Shown here: piece by piece, positions 48,757-59,611 of the stretch | Numbering within the stretch: position 1 is the first letter of the stretch | Layout: each line of letters begins with the position of its first letter | From: Isoetes taiwanensis | Lineage: Eukaryota; Streptophyta; Lycopodiopsida; Isoetales; Isoetaceae | DNA: 64,000 nucleotides | Reading direction: 5' to 3' | Assembly: GCA_021234155.1 (NCBI GenBank) | Contig: JAJEKV010000298.1 | Span: 248,001 to 312,000, forward strand | The notes under the pieces: generated by a model | What the model was told of the DNA's origin: nothing | The model's database searches: none | The model's input: only the letters and a program-made list of their open reading frames with translations | Made by a program: the position numbers and the translations under genes

Positions 48757-49117
48757 ACTTCTTGTTATCCCTAGTCTAGGATCCGTTGGTGTCATGCCAG
48801 TACTCAACTAGAAGTAATGCAATCATAATTATTTTAATGCCAAATTTAACACTGAAATACTTCAGGGAGGATGAGGCGCCAAGGTAAGCGCTAGGTAAGT
48901 TTGAATAGATGAACACAGGTGAACAGTAGATCTTGGCACGGATGGGACAGATCAAAGGAAATGGTCCGACAGGGGGACCATTGCTCTGCCCAACAGGGGG
49001 GCCTCAGCAATAGTGGCCACAGGGACCCAAGGCAGGACTGAACCGACAGGAGGTAATCAGAATAGTACGGGCTATGCAGCAGAATGGGCTGCCTTTTTTA
49101 ATGGGCTGACATGAAAA

Positions 49118-50662
49118 ATGCAACATGAGATGATTGACCTGATAAGGACAATATCTAAGGGAAAGGGTGGTCCAGTGGATCTTAAAGAACGGACCTTTTT
49201 CGCGGTAGGCGACTGGATCATTCCGACAGCGATGGGGCAAAGAATCCAAACTCGGTTGCAGGGAGGAATACGACAGGCACAGATGCAAGCAGAGTTAGTG
49301 CAACCAATTCTGGATCGAATCAATGAGGAACAGAAAGCTCTGCTTAGACATGGGGAAAGAAGGATACACCCAGAATTTAGAGGTATGTCTAAGCTAGCCC
49401 ATTCTTATATTCTAAATAGATTAAAGGATCTGGAAAGCAAGGCTGTGATTGGCTGCCTTCGACATGAGGAAGTCAACTTAACCTTTCTCAGAAATGAGCT
49501 CCTTAAAATAGATAAACAGGTTGACATTGTGGGTATGTACTGGCTGGAATTTCCTTTTTTTATAACAGAATGTGGGAAAATGGATGAAAAACCAGCTGAC
49601 TAATCCTGAAAAAACCATGCATGCACAAAGTTCAACCTTCTTGGAGACTGGATACTTGGATCCCAAAGCTATCATGAATCCAGTTACCAAAGATAATTGG
49701 ACACTGGTCAAAGATCCCAGAAAGAAAAATATGAATGGGAGTGCTCGGAGGAAAGCTAAAAAACAAAAACAAAGGGCTATTCAACAGGAAAGTGAACAGG
49801 CCACAGCTTCAAGAAAGAAAATCAGACAAGAATGGAAAAAGAAAACCCAGGATCTGAAATTGGTCAACCAGTTCAAGGTACTTGTAAGCCCACAAGGCCA
49901 GGAAGTGGATATTCAATCCATGGTTCCTATAAGTCCAAGTGGCCAAGGCAAAATCCAGAACCAAATACTTGCAACCCCAGAAGGACAGGGAGTTGACTCT
50001 GATCATAACAGTAGACCTATAAGACCAGTTGGCCAAGAATTGGGATTCCAACCCCAAAGGCTTGTAACTCCAGTAGGCCAGGGAACTTGTTGTGAACAGA
50101 TCAAGAGACCTTCAAGTCCTTCTAGCCAAGAATTGGGAATGGATAAACTCAAAGGGAAGACTAAAGAAGATAAGGGTATCACTATCACACCAGCCCATGT
50201 CTGGAGAAGAAATACAATAACCATTGAAGAAAACGATGCGCCAACAATAAATGAATACCCTGAGTCCTCTGACTCGGATATTTCTGTTGGTGGAACTCTG
50301 TACCTAAAGCGAGAGGCCTCAAGAGGGAATATCTCCCTTATGACACCAGCCCAGCTGAACTTTAATGATCCACCTGAAATGCATGATGTCTTGATGAAAC
50401 TAATAGAGGCTGAAGAAAATGAGGGGGAGTTATCAAATCAAGAGTATAAATTCTTTACTAAGTCCCGGTGGCCCGCGGAGATGACAGTGATATAGGGGGG
50501 ACAGAGGAAATCAAATTCACAGAAGACAGCTACATTGAGGGATCATTTCCTGACAGCCTTGAGTCCCAAAGAGAACAGGAAACTCAGACATCATATGTCC
50601 CTTCTACAAGTAGGGAGGAAACAGAGGAGTTTTTCACTCCTCTTACAACTAAGAAGAAGTAG
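49118..50662 (+). pseudogene. LINE ORF1 with PxGQ repeats (unit 3)
   Basis: Three overlapping frames (49118-49603, 49572-50495, 50468-50662) together give an ORF1 of about 510 residues. The N-terminal part is mixed helical. A Lys/Arg/Gln-rich segment (RRKAKKQKQRA) near 49750 could bind RNA. Then about six tandem 15-residue repeats of the type PxGQ(E/G) occupy 49885-50165. An acidic C-terminal part follows, ending in TTKKK. Frameshifts near 49560 and 50470 are next to a T run and a CAG-rich site respectively. I do not recognise an RRM or zinc knuckle. Confidence 0.7.
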
Positions 50663-50716
50663 TGACAGCCCTGCCCTTGTGTCGAGGGTTAGAGATTAGA
50701 TAAAATATCCTGCCTG

Positions 50717-53700
50717 ATGAAAATTATTTCTTGGAATATGAGAGGTATAAAAGGACCTCTCAAGAGAAAAAGGGCCCTTATTGCCCTTAGAGAATTGAAA
50801 GCCAATATTCTTCTCCTCCAAGAACATAGGCTCCCCTCTTTTGAATCTGAAAGACTTGGAAGTTGGGTGGACCCAAATAGTGACTCAATTTGGACTGCTG
50901 CTGATGGAACTCGGGGGGTGGCACTTACACTATTTGGAGTGGATTAAAATATCTATACAGATTCTGTCACAACTTGGGAAGATGGACAGTTGTGGTTCTT
51001 GAAATAGAAGGGAAACCAACTGCTATTCTTAATGTATATGCTTCTACAGATCCAACAGAAAGAGCAATTCAATGGACTCAAACGAATGAATGGATATCTA
51101 GAAATAGGCATATCCCAAACCTATTGCTAGCAGGAGACTTCAATAACACTCCCAGCTGGGATCAGAAGCTGGGTAGAAGAATTAACATGAATAGGAAAGA
51201 GAAAACTGCTTGGGACCAACTTATGGTGCATTTCTGCCACATCCCACCTTCCTCCTCTAATGTCTATTCTTGGAGCAACAAAAGAAAAGGTGATAATAGA
51301 ACTTATTGTTTGCTGGACAGATACTATATCTGCAACAAATCCCTGCCCTCATGGGATAATATGATTGTATCTAGTGATATTAGTTCATCAATATCTGACC
51401 ACTTCCCACAGATATTAGAGAACTCAGATAGCTCCTCTAAGGGGGGCTCTAATATCCCTTTCAAATTGAAACGAATGACTGGCGAAGATGAAATCTTCAA
51501 AACACTTGCTTTGCTTTCGGGGAGTTCTACAACAGTCTCCCTAAAGTCCATAGCAATTCATTCTTCAGTAAGATGAAGCAGGCCAAAGGTTGGATTAAAT
51601 CATGGGGCAGAGAATGGTTCAGGAAAAGGAAAGAATAGAAATATGATGTTTATAAACAGATGAAGGAGATTAGGACATCACTCTTTGCAGACAAAGATAA
51701 TCAGGAACTTCAAAAACAGGAGCTAGAGTTGGAGAATAGAGTCAAACACATTGAGGAAGAGGAGGCCAAATCTCTGGCAATCAAGACCAGATGCAAACAT
51801 ATAAATTCAATGGACAAAGGAAGCTCAGCATATTTCTTTAGGGCAGCTAAGAACAAGATATGCAACAATGGTATTACAAAGGTCAAAATTTCACAGGGTA
51901 CACAGGATATGCAACAATGGTACTACAAAGGTCAAAACTTCACAGGGTACTATAATTGACAAACAGAAGGACATTGAAGGGTACTTCCACATGGAATACT
52001 CAACTATTTTTGACAGTCAGCCAGTACAAGAGGATACACTCCAGAACTTCTTCAAGGATATCCCCCCCAGCTATCCAACCGATCAAGGAAGATGATCTTC
52101 TTGCAATACCATCACAAAGAGAAATCTGGGACACTATTAAATCTCTGGCAATAGAGAAGAGCCCGGGACCAGATGGATTCCCTCCAGAGTTCTACACTAA
52201 ATTTTGGGAGATTATGACGGATGACCTTACTCTTTTTGTCCAAGGGGCATGGAAAGCCAATAAACTGGCTCCTGCCATCAATGCAGGGCACATTGCTTTA
52301 ATTCCTAAAGTGGAAAATCCAGAAGCTTTAGGAGACTGGAGGCCAATTTCACTAACAAATACATCCTATAAGATCTTGGCCAAAATCTTGGCAAATAGAC
52401 TATGCCCCCTTCTGCAAAAAGTAATAAACCCTTGCCAATCTGCTTTCCTCCCAACCAGAAGCATTTTGGACAATTAACTTGGGGCCTCTGAAGGGTTGCA
52501 CTGGAACAGACTCTCAAATCAAGGATGTATGTTGCTCAAACTTGATTTCAAACGTGCCTATGATACAATTAGCTGGCAATTCCTTCAAAAGGCCATGAAT
52601 CACATAGGCTTTTCAGAGAGAATATACAGGAAAGTCTGGAGTTTTAATGCTACAGCTGCCTCAGCATTACTCATAAATGGAATCCCTACCAAACTTTTTC
52701 AATGCAAGAGGGGGGTAAGGCAAGGGTGCCCCCACCTTGGGCTTGCTCACCACCTACATGCTCAGAAAATGATCAATTGTCTCAATCTCCCAAAGGATCA
52801 GGGCAGCTTTGTCATCATGCAATATGCAGATGACACTTTTGTCTTTCTCAAAGATGGTGATCATAGTCTCAGACATTTCCTTGATGCTATGGACAGGTTT
52901 GGACAGGTTTCTGGGGTCTGGTTGAATAAAGATAAATGTGCAATTCTATTGGATGCACAGGTAAATAAGATGTTGGACATTTAGGTACTCAAGAAAGATG
53001 CTGCCACAAAAATCTTGGGCATACCTTTAGCACTCAATAGTACTATCCATGGCCTGTGGGAGCCTATTGTCACAAGAATCAAAAGGAAACTTTTGCAATA
53101 CCCTTCCTCCTTATCTCTGGCTGGAAGGATTGAGATTTCCAAAGCAAATAGAAATAGCAATCAGAAAGTTTATATGGCAGGGAAAGCATAAAGTGGCCTG
53201 GGCTGATCTCATCAAACCAAGAAAACTAGGAGGGCTCGGGTGTAAGGATTTATTTCTCCAAGCTCAAGCTCTTGCTGCAAAAATAATCTACAGAGCTATT
53301 TATGCAACTTCTCCCTCCCTAGCTTTGAAGTTAATAAGATATTGGGTGGAGGAATCCCACCCTGTTGGCAGCAAAACCCTAAAGCATTGCCTACCTGGTT
53401 CTGCCTTTTTTCAACTAGTTCCTTGCCCTAATACTTCCCCAACTATAAGGAGAATGTTGCAAGCCTAGAATCAGGCATATCTTTGCTACAGACCACCTGT
53501 GGTGGATGCTAGGTGCAAGGACATTAAAATATTCTGGCACCCTGACTTGGCCCCCCAAACAATTGGATATTTGGCTCTCCAACATCCACAGTACATGCAA
53601 TGGTTTATGGCAGGATACCAGTGCTTTGGGGATTTGAGATGTGAATATGACAGCAGATGGACTACCTGGAAGGAAATACAACAAAGAACAAAGGGTTCAG

Positions 53701-54371
53701 CTTTGGATAAAATGATTTTCAAAAAGATTATGGGATTGGTTAACATCTATGAGGATCTGGCAGCTGCCTCCAACAATTGGACTCTAAACAATAAGGAGAC
53801 CTATTTAGTCAAGGACATATACAATGCACTCCTGGGAAACACACAGTCAAGGGCATGTTCCCTATGGCCTTGTGATGAAAACACTTTAGCTTCAGTATGT
53901 GCTAAAGGCTAGAAGAACTATGGAGCACCAAAGATTAATACCTTCAGATGGCTCTTGTTGCATCAAAGTCTACAGACTAACCTCTCCAAATCCAAATATG
54001 ATAGTAATATCTCCAGTCTTTGCCCCCTTGGATGTGGAATGACAGAAGACTCGAACCATGTCTTTTTATGTTCAAAAATTGCTGAAATTTGGACATGGAC
54101 CTCACAATTCAACCTTGGGGCACCCGCAAATCTTCTTGAATTTCTAAATGGTAGCTCCAGGGTTGTAGACACTTGCAGAATATTAACATGTTGGATTATA
54201 TGGAAACATAGGAATCTGGTTGCCATTGAAAAGAAATCTATTAATCAGCATTGGATCAAAGCTAAACTTTTGAGTCTGATACAAGATACAACCACTGCCC
54301 ATAAAACTCTTAAAGGGGCTAAATATGACAAAGCTTGGGTTTCCAAGGTTTATATCACTTTTTTGTTCTAG
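50717..54371 (+). pseudogene. LINE ORF2: endonuclease, reverse transcriptase, zf-RVT (unit 3)
   Basis: Endonuclease motifs ISWNMRGI, AGDFNNTP and SISDHFPQI (50717-51430), with a 2-base insertion at about 50915 (a run of G). The RT domain runs from about 52090 to 53200: IEKSPGPDGFPPEFY, WRPISLTNTSYKILAKILAN, KLDFKRAYDTISW, GVRQGCP, and the catalytic QYADDTFVF near 52820. Then come the conserved FIWQGKHKVAWADL and PRKLGGLGCKDL of plant LINEs (about 53170-53260) and a zf-RVT tail with CPLGCGMTEDSNHVFLCSKI (about 54020-54080). An in-frame TAG (about 51634), a TAG at 52981 and further frameshifts break it. No RNase H follows. Confidence 0.85.
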
Positions 54372-55179
54372 TTCTAACAGATGTTAATGGTGTTCTTCAC
54401 AGATCATCAGAGGAGAATGTTGAAAGTGGGAGCCCCACCGAGATGCTCAGATTATCTGGTGGTAATTGAAGAGTTGTCAAGGACTATGGTTGCAGAAAAT
54501 ATGATTCTGCACAAGCAGGAAGTGATTCATGCCAGGGCAATTACAATAGCTTAAAGCCTATGTTTGTGGCCCACCACTGGCAAAAAAGGAAGGAAGCCCG
54601 AGTACTTATGATGATGGACTTCACCTCATACACTATCGAGGAGCTGGACGAAATGCTCAGTATCTTTGGTAACTCCACTGTAAACGATGTTTGAATTGAA
54701 ACACACTTATTTAAGAAGTGCGTTTGAAAGATTCCCTCAAAAAAATTAGAAATTTTTAAAAAGAGCAAAAAAATAGAGGCATTCAAGTTTTTTGGATATG
54801 ATTTTTGCAAAGCCGTCATGAAAACAACACTTTTGAAGAAAAATACTCTAAAAGCATAGGAAAAAAAAGGAAGCCATTTAGGGGGTCAAGCGAAATTTCC
54901 ACGAGCCATAGAATTTCCATTGCCAAAATACATGCAATTGAAGTAGGTTGTATTGCAAAGCGTGCATGAATACTCTCACCAGAAGTGAGAACACATTGTT
55001 TAAGCGTAAATAAATTCTTTAAACTTTTAAGAGAGAAGAAAGCATTCAAGTAAGTATTCATATTAAATAGTGTTACCAAAAGTTGTTACATAGCACTATC
55101 TGTATAAGGTCTTTAAATAACAGGGCATGTCACAGCCAATTTGCAGAGAATGTTTCAAGTAAAGAAATAGTCAGTAAGT

Positions 55180-55236
55180 GGTATAAATTTATACCGACAG
55201 TTGAAATGAAAACCCGCTTCGGTATAAATTTATACC
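55180..55236. repeat. Left subterminal palindromes
   Basis: Two perfect copies of GGTATAAATTTATACC at 55180-55195 and 55221-55236. Confidence 0.9.
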
Positions 55237-56053
55237 CTGTGTGTGGTGGGTCCACCAGTCCATAAGACTCTCATCACCTTGAGATTTTGTTTTCCTTGAT
55301 CTCCGGCCCGGCATCGTTCTTACGTATGCATTCATACGTATGCATTTGTTTGATAATTTGAAGTACTTCAGCCTGCTTGTATTGACCATAAATTGTAATA
55401 ATAGACGTCCAAGTCACAATGTCTTGATCTCAAAAACTAGAGTTGCCTCGTCCAAGCTTGATCTTAACAATTAGCCGACATTGTATTTAGCACTTTTTGG
55501 AGCTTGTGACGACAAAAAGAGCTTACCAAGAAACTACAATGGAAGAACCCTATTAAATCTTCTGTAGTTTTTATTAGAAAGGAACCTTAACCTTTTCTTA
55601 CAAAACCCAACACACATATTACTTTGAATCAAAAGAACATGTGATCGTTTTCAATTAGTGCCAACTCCTTGGCAGTTGCAGTGTTGCAGAACCTTGAATA
55701 AGCACATAACACATGGCAGTAACACTTTTGCAGATGGGCCATGCTTCCTTTTGGCATATGCGAAACTTCTCGTCCTGGATTGTACCATTGTGCCACAGTT
55801 GAGATGAAGGTTTACACTAGGATTGAGACCATTATTACACCTTAAGTAACTTTAGAGTTTTTGAAAGTAACAACATAGTTACATCGTTCTCAATCTCCTT
55901 GCGCATGTCTGTATAAGTGGAACCTTCTTGAATCTTCAAAAAGCCAATCTCACTTACGCTGCCAAGGTCTTTCTCCTGAAAAGTTAAAGCTATTTTTTGT
56001 TGATCCATTTCTCAATGGAATCTCTCTCCTACTGCAAGAACTAATGGAGCAGA

Positions 56054-56106
56054 GCTGAGATGAGAACTTTGTAAAAATTTACCTCGAGCAAAGTTCTCAT
56101 CTCAGC
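56054..56106. other. Perfect 18-bp hairpin inside the TIR transposon
   Basis: GCTGAGATGAGAACTTTG at 56054-56071 is followed, after 17 bases, by its exact reverse complement at 56089-56106. If transcribed it would form a strong stem-loop. No function is known to me. Confidence 0.8.
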
Positions 56107-56499
56107 AAGGCCTGGAAGGAGTTGGTGAAGATGGGGGTTTCAACTCAGGATACTGCATACCAAAGTTGGTTAATGAGATTCACACAATATACTCACTGAT
56201 AAACCACAATATGCACTCTTTCTTAAAATCAGAGCTGTTTTGTCAAAAAAATAGCTGGAAAATAGAGTCAACCAAGCTTGCTATTGCTCCGTGACTCCGA
56301 TTCTTGAGTCTCCACAAGGAGTTTTCAAACCTGTGTCATATTTGCATCTAATATCTGCCACTAATATCTGCATCTGTGAAATATTTGCAAAAAGAAACAT
56401 GCTTCGAATGGAGTAATGCTCCATGAACTAGTGCAAGGGAAAAAGAGATAGAAGCTTCTACACAGAATGCAGATCCGCGGTCCAAGATCCGAACACAGT

Positions 56500-56780
56500 G
56501 TATCAATATCCAAGATCAGAACATGTGTATCAATATCCAAGATCCGAACTTCTAAATCTGCCAGAAGAACATGTGCTACCAGAACTTGTGTGCTACCAGA
56601 ACTTGTGTGCTACCAGAAGAATCGGCTACAAAAACCTGTATGCCGACCCATTCAAAACACATTCAAAACCTGTGGAAACCTATTTGATCTGTGCGAAATA
56701 GAGAATCCATTCGACCTGTGGAAACCGAAACAACCTGTGAGAGCCCATTCGACGTGTGAAAACCTATTCCACATCTGAGA
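56500..56780. repeat. Short tandem repeats inside the TIR transposon
   Basis: TATCAATATCCAAGATC recurs at about 56509 and 56529, GTGTGCTACCAGAACTT recurs around 56570-56605, and a looser CCTGTGGAAACC/CATTCGAC repeat follows to 56780. The two frames here (56467-56778, 56498-56701) only reflect the repeats. Confidence 0.6.
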
Positions 56781-56970
56781 AAACTTGGACGAAGATGCTG
56801 GGCTGATTAAAACCCTAAAAAAAAACAAAAAAAATCTTCTTCAAAGCTTCTTCAGACTAAGAAACAAACCTTTTGCATCACTAAGAAACTGATGCCGCAC
56901 CAATAAAACACCTAAATCATTAGAGTATCACAACCCTAAAGTTTTCCCAACACACAGTTTTCCTAGCCTC

Positions 56971-57421
56971 GGTATAAATTTATACCGTCAAAAGCATCTG
57001 CCATGTTTTAGCCAGGCAAAAATCATGTTATATCCATGGAAGGTCAAGTTATAACCATAAATAAAATTCCGTTTACAAGAAATTTCTTGTGTTATTGAAT
57101 TTATAAGGAAATGTTTTTCAAGATAATGTATTGAATTTAAAAGGAAATGTTTTCAAGATCTCATGGTATAAATTTATACCGTGACTTCCTTTTAAAAAAT
57201 TTGGGGTATAAATTTATCTTGCTCTCGGCATTTTCATGTGGGGAGATGGTATAAACTTATACAGCTTGAGCTCACTGGCGGTATAAATTTATACCACTCG
57301 AGTTCTTTCCCTGGTATACGCTTGAGCTCACGTGGTAGAAATTTGAGCTCACGTGGTATAAATTTATACCGTTCGATAAATTCGTTGTATTGTTTGAACT
57401 CACCCGGTATAAATTTATACC
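56971..57421. repeat. Right subterminal palindrome cluster
   Basis: Perfect GGTATAAATTTATACC at 56971, 57165, 57280, 57355 and 57406. Altered copies lie at 57205 (GGTATAAATTTATCTT), 57249 (GGTATAAACTTATACA) and about 57354-57344 (GGTAGAAATTT). Several are preceded by TTGAGCTCACGTGG or a variant, giving a composite repeat of about 30 bp. Confidence 0.9.
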
Positions 57422-58191
57422 GTCCAATAACGTGGGGAACATTAAAGCTTTCGAACTAACACTAAAAAACACCTTTTATGAAACAACCATGTTGTATGAT
57501 TACCTGGCCATGTTGTATGATTACATTTTGGAGCAACTCTAAGGCGAAGCTAACAAGTTGCATGTTGTGACTCAAACGATACTGAGGTTAGCATGCGGGT
57601 TGCGGTTTCATTGATAGACAATGCTGAGGAACGTATACTCATTGGCAGAGGACACGAATAGCTCTAGTGACCATGGTCACAACATGTCAGACGACAACAT
57701 GCATTCCCTCAAAAATAGTACCTAAAATATTCAAATTGTCACACTTGTCACAAATTTACCTCGAAAAGGGGCCTTTTTGAGGGAATTTTAGGGAATCTTT
57801 CAAAGATTGCTTTTAAAGTGCGTTTGGAGCAAATAAGTGCGTTTCATTTTAAACTTTGTTTGTAGCTGATCTATCCCTGCAGGATCTTATCGAAGCAAAC
57901 AGTTAAACCTCAGACTTAACATTTAGCTATTCCAGAAATAGCTAAGCTTTTTTAGATTGCTCTGTTTTGGCTGATTCAGAATTTTCTATGCTGAATTATG
58001 AACACAGAAACTGGCAATCTGAATATGCTCTAAATCTAGCTATCTTAAAATCAGGTTGTACCTCCCCTATTATGGAGGATTTACTTTTTGTTATTAATAG
58101 GTCTCCTCTGGAGTCCTATTATATTTTGATGTATCTTTTCTAATTATGAATATAAACACCACCTTGCCTTAAAAAAAAAAAAATATTTCAT

Positions 58192-58249
58192 TACCCTAAT
58201 TAATTAAAACATATAAACTATACAAAAATGGTCTGTATAATATTGGACA
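58192..58249 (-). mobile_element. Ty3/gypsy 3' LTR, proximal part
   Basis: On the minus strand the LTR starts TGTCCAATATTATACAG at 58249, just after a purine-rich tract (58250-58268, reads GGGGGAGAGAGATCTAA). It is cut by the LINE at 58191 and continues at 48756. Confidence 0.6.
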
Positions 58250-58297
58250 TTAGATCTCTCTCCCCCTGGGATTTTGTCCTCAAGGATTAGCACCAGA

Positions 58298-58914
58298 CTA
58301 TATTGAGTCATGAAAAAACGAGTTCTCCATGTCGCCTCCGAGACAAGTCTGTTTCCATTTCACCAAAAATTTCATCTGGTCTCTCTGACGGATCCAAACC
58401 ATTTGGGAATTTAATATTCTTTCAGTGATAGGGATTCTATCCAACTCCACCACGTGTTCTTTAGAAGGCACAACCTTTACTGTTTTTTCAAGAGTTGGAT
58501 GTAACCAGCTCAGATAGAAAAATTGGATGAATGTCCATATTTGATGGCAGTTGCAACTTGACAACAACGTCGTCGTACTTTTTTCGGGTTAAAAAGGACC
58601 ACTGTATCTTAGAAGAGCTTTGGTTTCTTTCTTGCTAGCAATGGCAATACTGCCTTTTTTTTTCGATTTGCAGGAAAGACCACACAAAGATACACCAGCT
58701 GGTCTTCATATAGCTCGATCTGGATGCTAGATAATCTGGCATGTGCTCTTGCCCGATTCTTAGTTTGTCTCATATGCATCTGATACAACCCAAGTGTCAC
58801 ATCCATGCCTTCAAGCATACTTATTGCGACATCAATTTTCAGCCCATCAAAACCAAGTGATATCAGTTCTCTGGGAATTCTACCAGCACCCGAGCCAGCT
58901 CCAATCATGCCCAT
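58298..58914 (-). pseudogene. Ty3/gypsy integrase C-terminus with chromodomain (remnant)
   Basis: Two frames, 58914-58609 and 58567-58298, represent the end of a gypsy polyprotein. The first contains YQMHMRQTKNRARAHARL and EDQLVYLCVVF with KKKAV, matching the integrase C-terminal GPY/F region (usual form: AQNRMK...GDLVYLKL...). The second carries VELDRIPITERILNSQ and QMKFLVKWKQT, the chromodomain that guides integration. A frameshift separates them near 58590. The end of the frame lies about 40 bp before the purine tract, as expected. No RT or protease is visible upstream on this strand. Confidence 0.7.
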
Positions 58915-59611
58915 AGATCTCGCCCGACCTCTCCATCAGATACTGCAGCACCTTCCCTAGCAACAGTTGGAACCATGTTTTAGAGGATCTGATCTACGGT
59001 CACAATTACAAAGACATCTCTGCATATATCCCTGGAAAGCTGGGAAGAGGTTTAAGAGCTCTAGGCTTTCTAACAGAAGTAGTGTATTTTACTAGTGCCC
59101 CACAGCCACAGTCCCATTGGTAGTAGATGTGGTCATCCAGACTCTGCAAGCACACTTTCGGGCAGATGCCATGGTACAGACTGAGACACCACCATATGTG
59201 GATTTGGATGTGACATGCGTGGGGAGCGCCCGGACAACAGCAGCCGAGCGGATGCTAGCACTTCAAGCAGCACGCATGATGTAGGTTTAGAACCATCCAA
59301 TCACCCCTGATGCTTGAATTTATGCGTCATAAGGGTTCCAGAAACATGTTCCAACTCAGATACGGAGACAGACATACGTTTTTTTTATGAACACAATGCA
59401 TATCCGAAACTCCGAGGCCTTCACATCGTAGAGAGTAGCTTCTCAAAGGCGGGATTGGCCACGCCATCTTCTGGTGCATTTTTTGGCGTCACGGGATAGG
59501 CTTCATGTGCTATAGTATGGAAGTCACCTCACTGGCACGAACTTCTCTGTGCAAGAAGATCTCTCCCCAATGCAGCTAACCCGACGTCATGAAGAGCTAT
59601 GTAGGGTTCGA
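58915..59611. other. Unassigned, possibly decayed gypsy interior
   Basis: Would be upstream polyprotein sequence of the remnant at 58298-58914, but I cannot recognise integrase or RT motifs in any frame. Confidence 0.4.

Larger units (their letters stand above)
38127..52714. repeat. 15-kb tandem unit 3
   Basis: Begins with the same LINE/DIRS junction as unit 2 (about 38127). It is about 0.45 kb shorter because it lacks the foldback element, and it runs on without a break into the remainder of the LINE. Confidence 0.9.
54683..57860. mobile_element. Non-autonomous 3.2-kb TIR transposon with subterminal palindromes
   Basis: Inserted in the LINE 3' UTR. The terminal inverted repeats AACGATGTTTGAATTGAAAC (left) and AACAAAGTTTAAAATGAAAC (right, complement) match at 16 of 20 positions and continue with (A/G)CACTTATTT. 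TGTA flanks both ends (54679-54682, 57861-57864) and may be the target duplication. The 16-bp palindrome GGTATAAATTTATACC occurs seven times perfectly, twice near the left end and five times near the right. No transposase frame is present. Subterminal clusters of short repeats are typical transposase-binding regions in CACTA-like and other families, but the termini fit none that I can name. Confidence 0.75.
48757..58182 (+). mobile_element. LINE, complete length (unit 3), with a DNA transposon in its 3' UTR
   Basis: 5' UTR, ORF1 (49118-50662), ORF2 with endonuclease, reverse transcriptase and zf-RVT tail (50717-54371), 3' UTR, and a 12-A tail at 58171-58182. The element is bounded by 9-bp target duplications ATATTTCAT. 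Without the 3.18-kb inverted-repeat transposon at 54683-57860 it is about 6.2 kb, a normal size for a plant L1-type LINE. It lacks the foldback element of the other two copies. Both ORFs have frameshifts or stops, so it is inactive as read. Confidence 0.9.
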
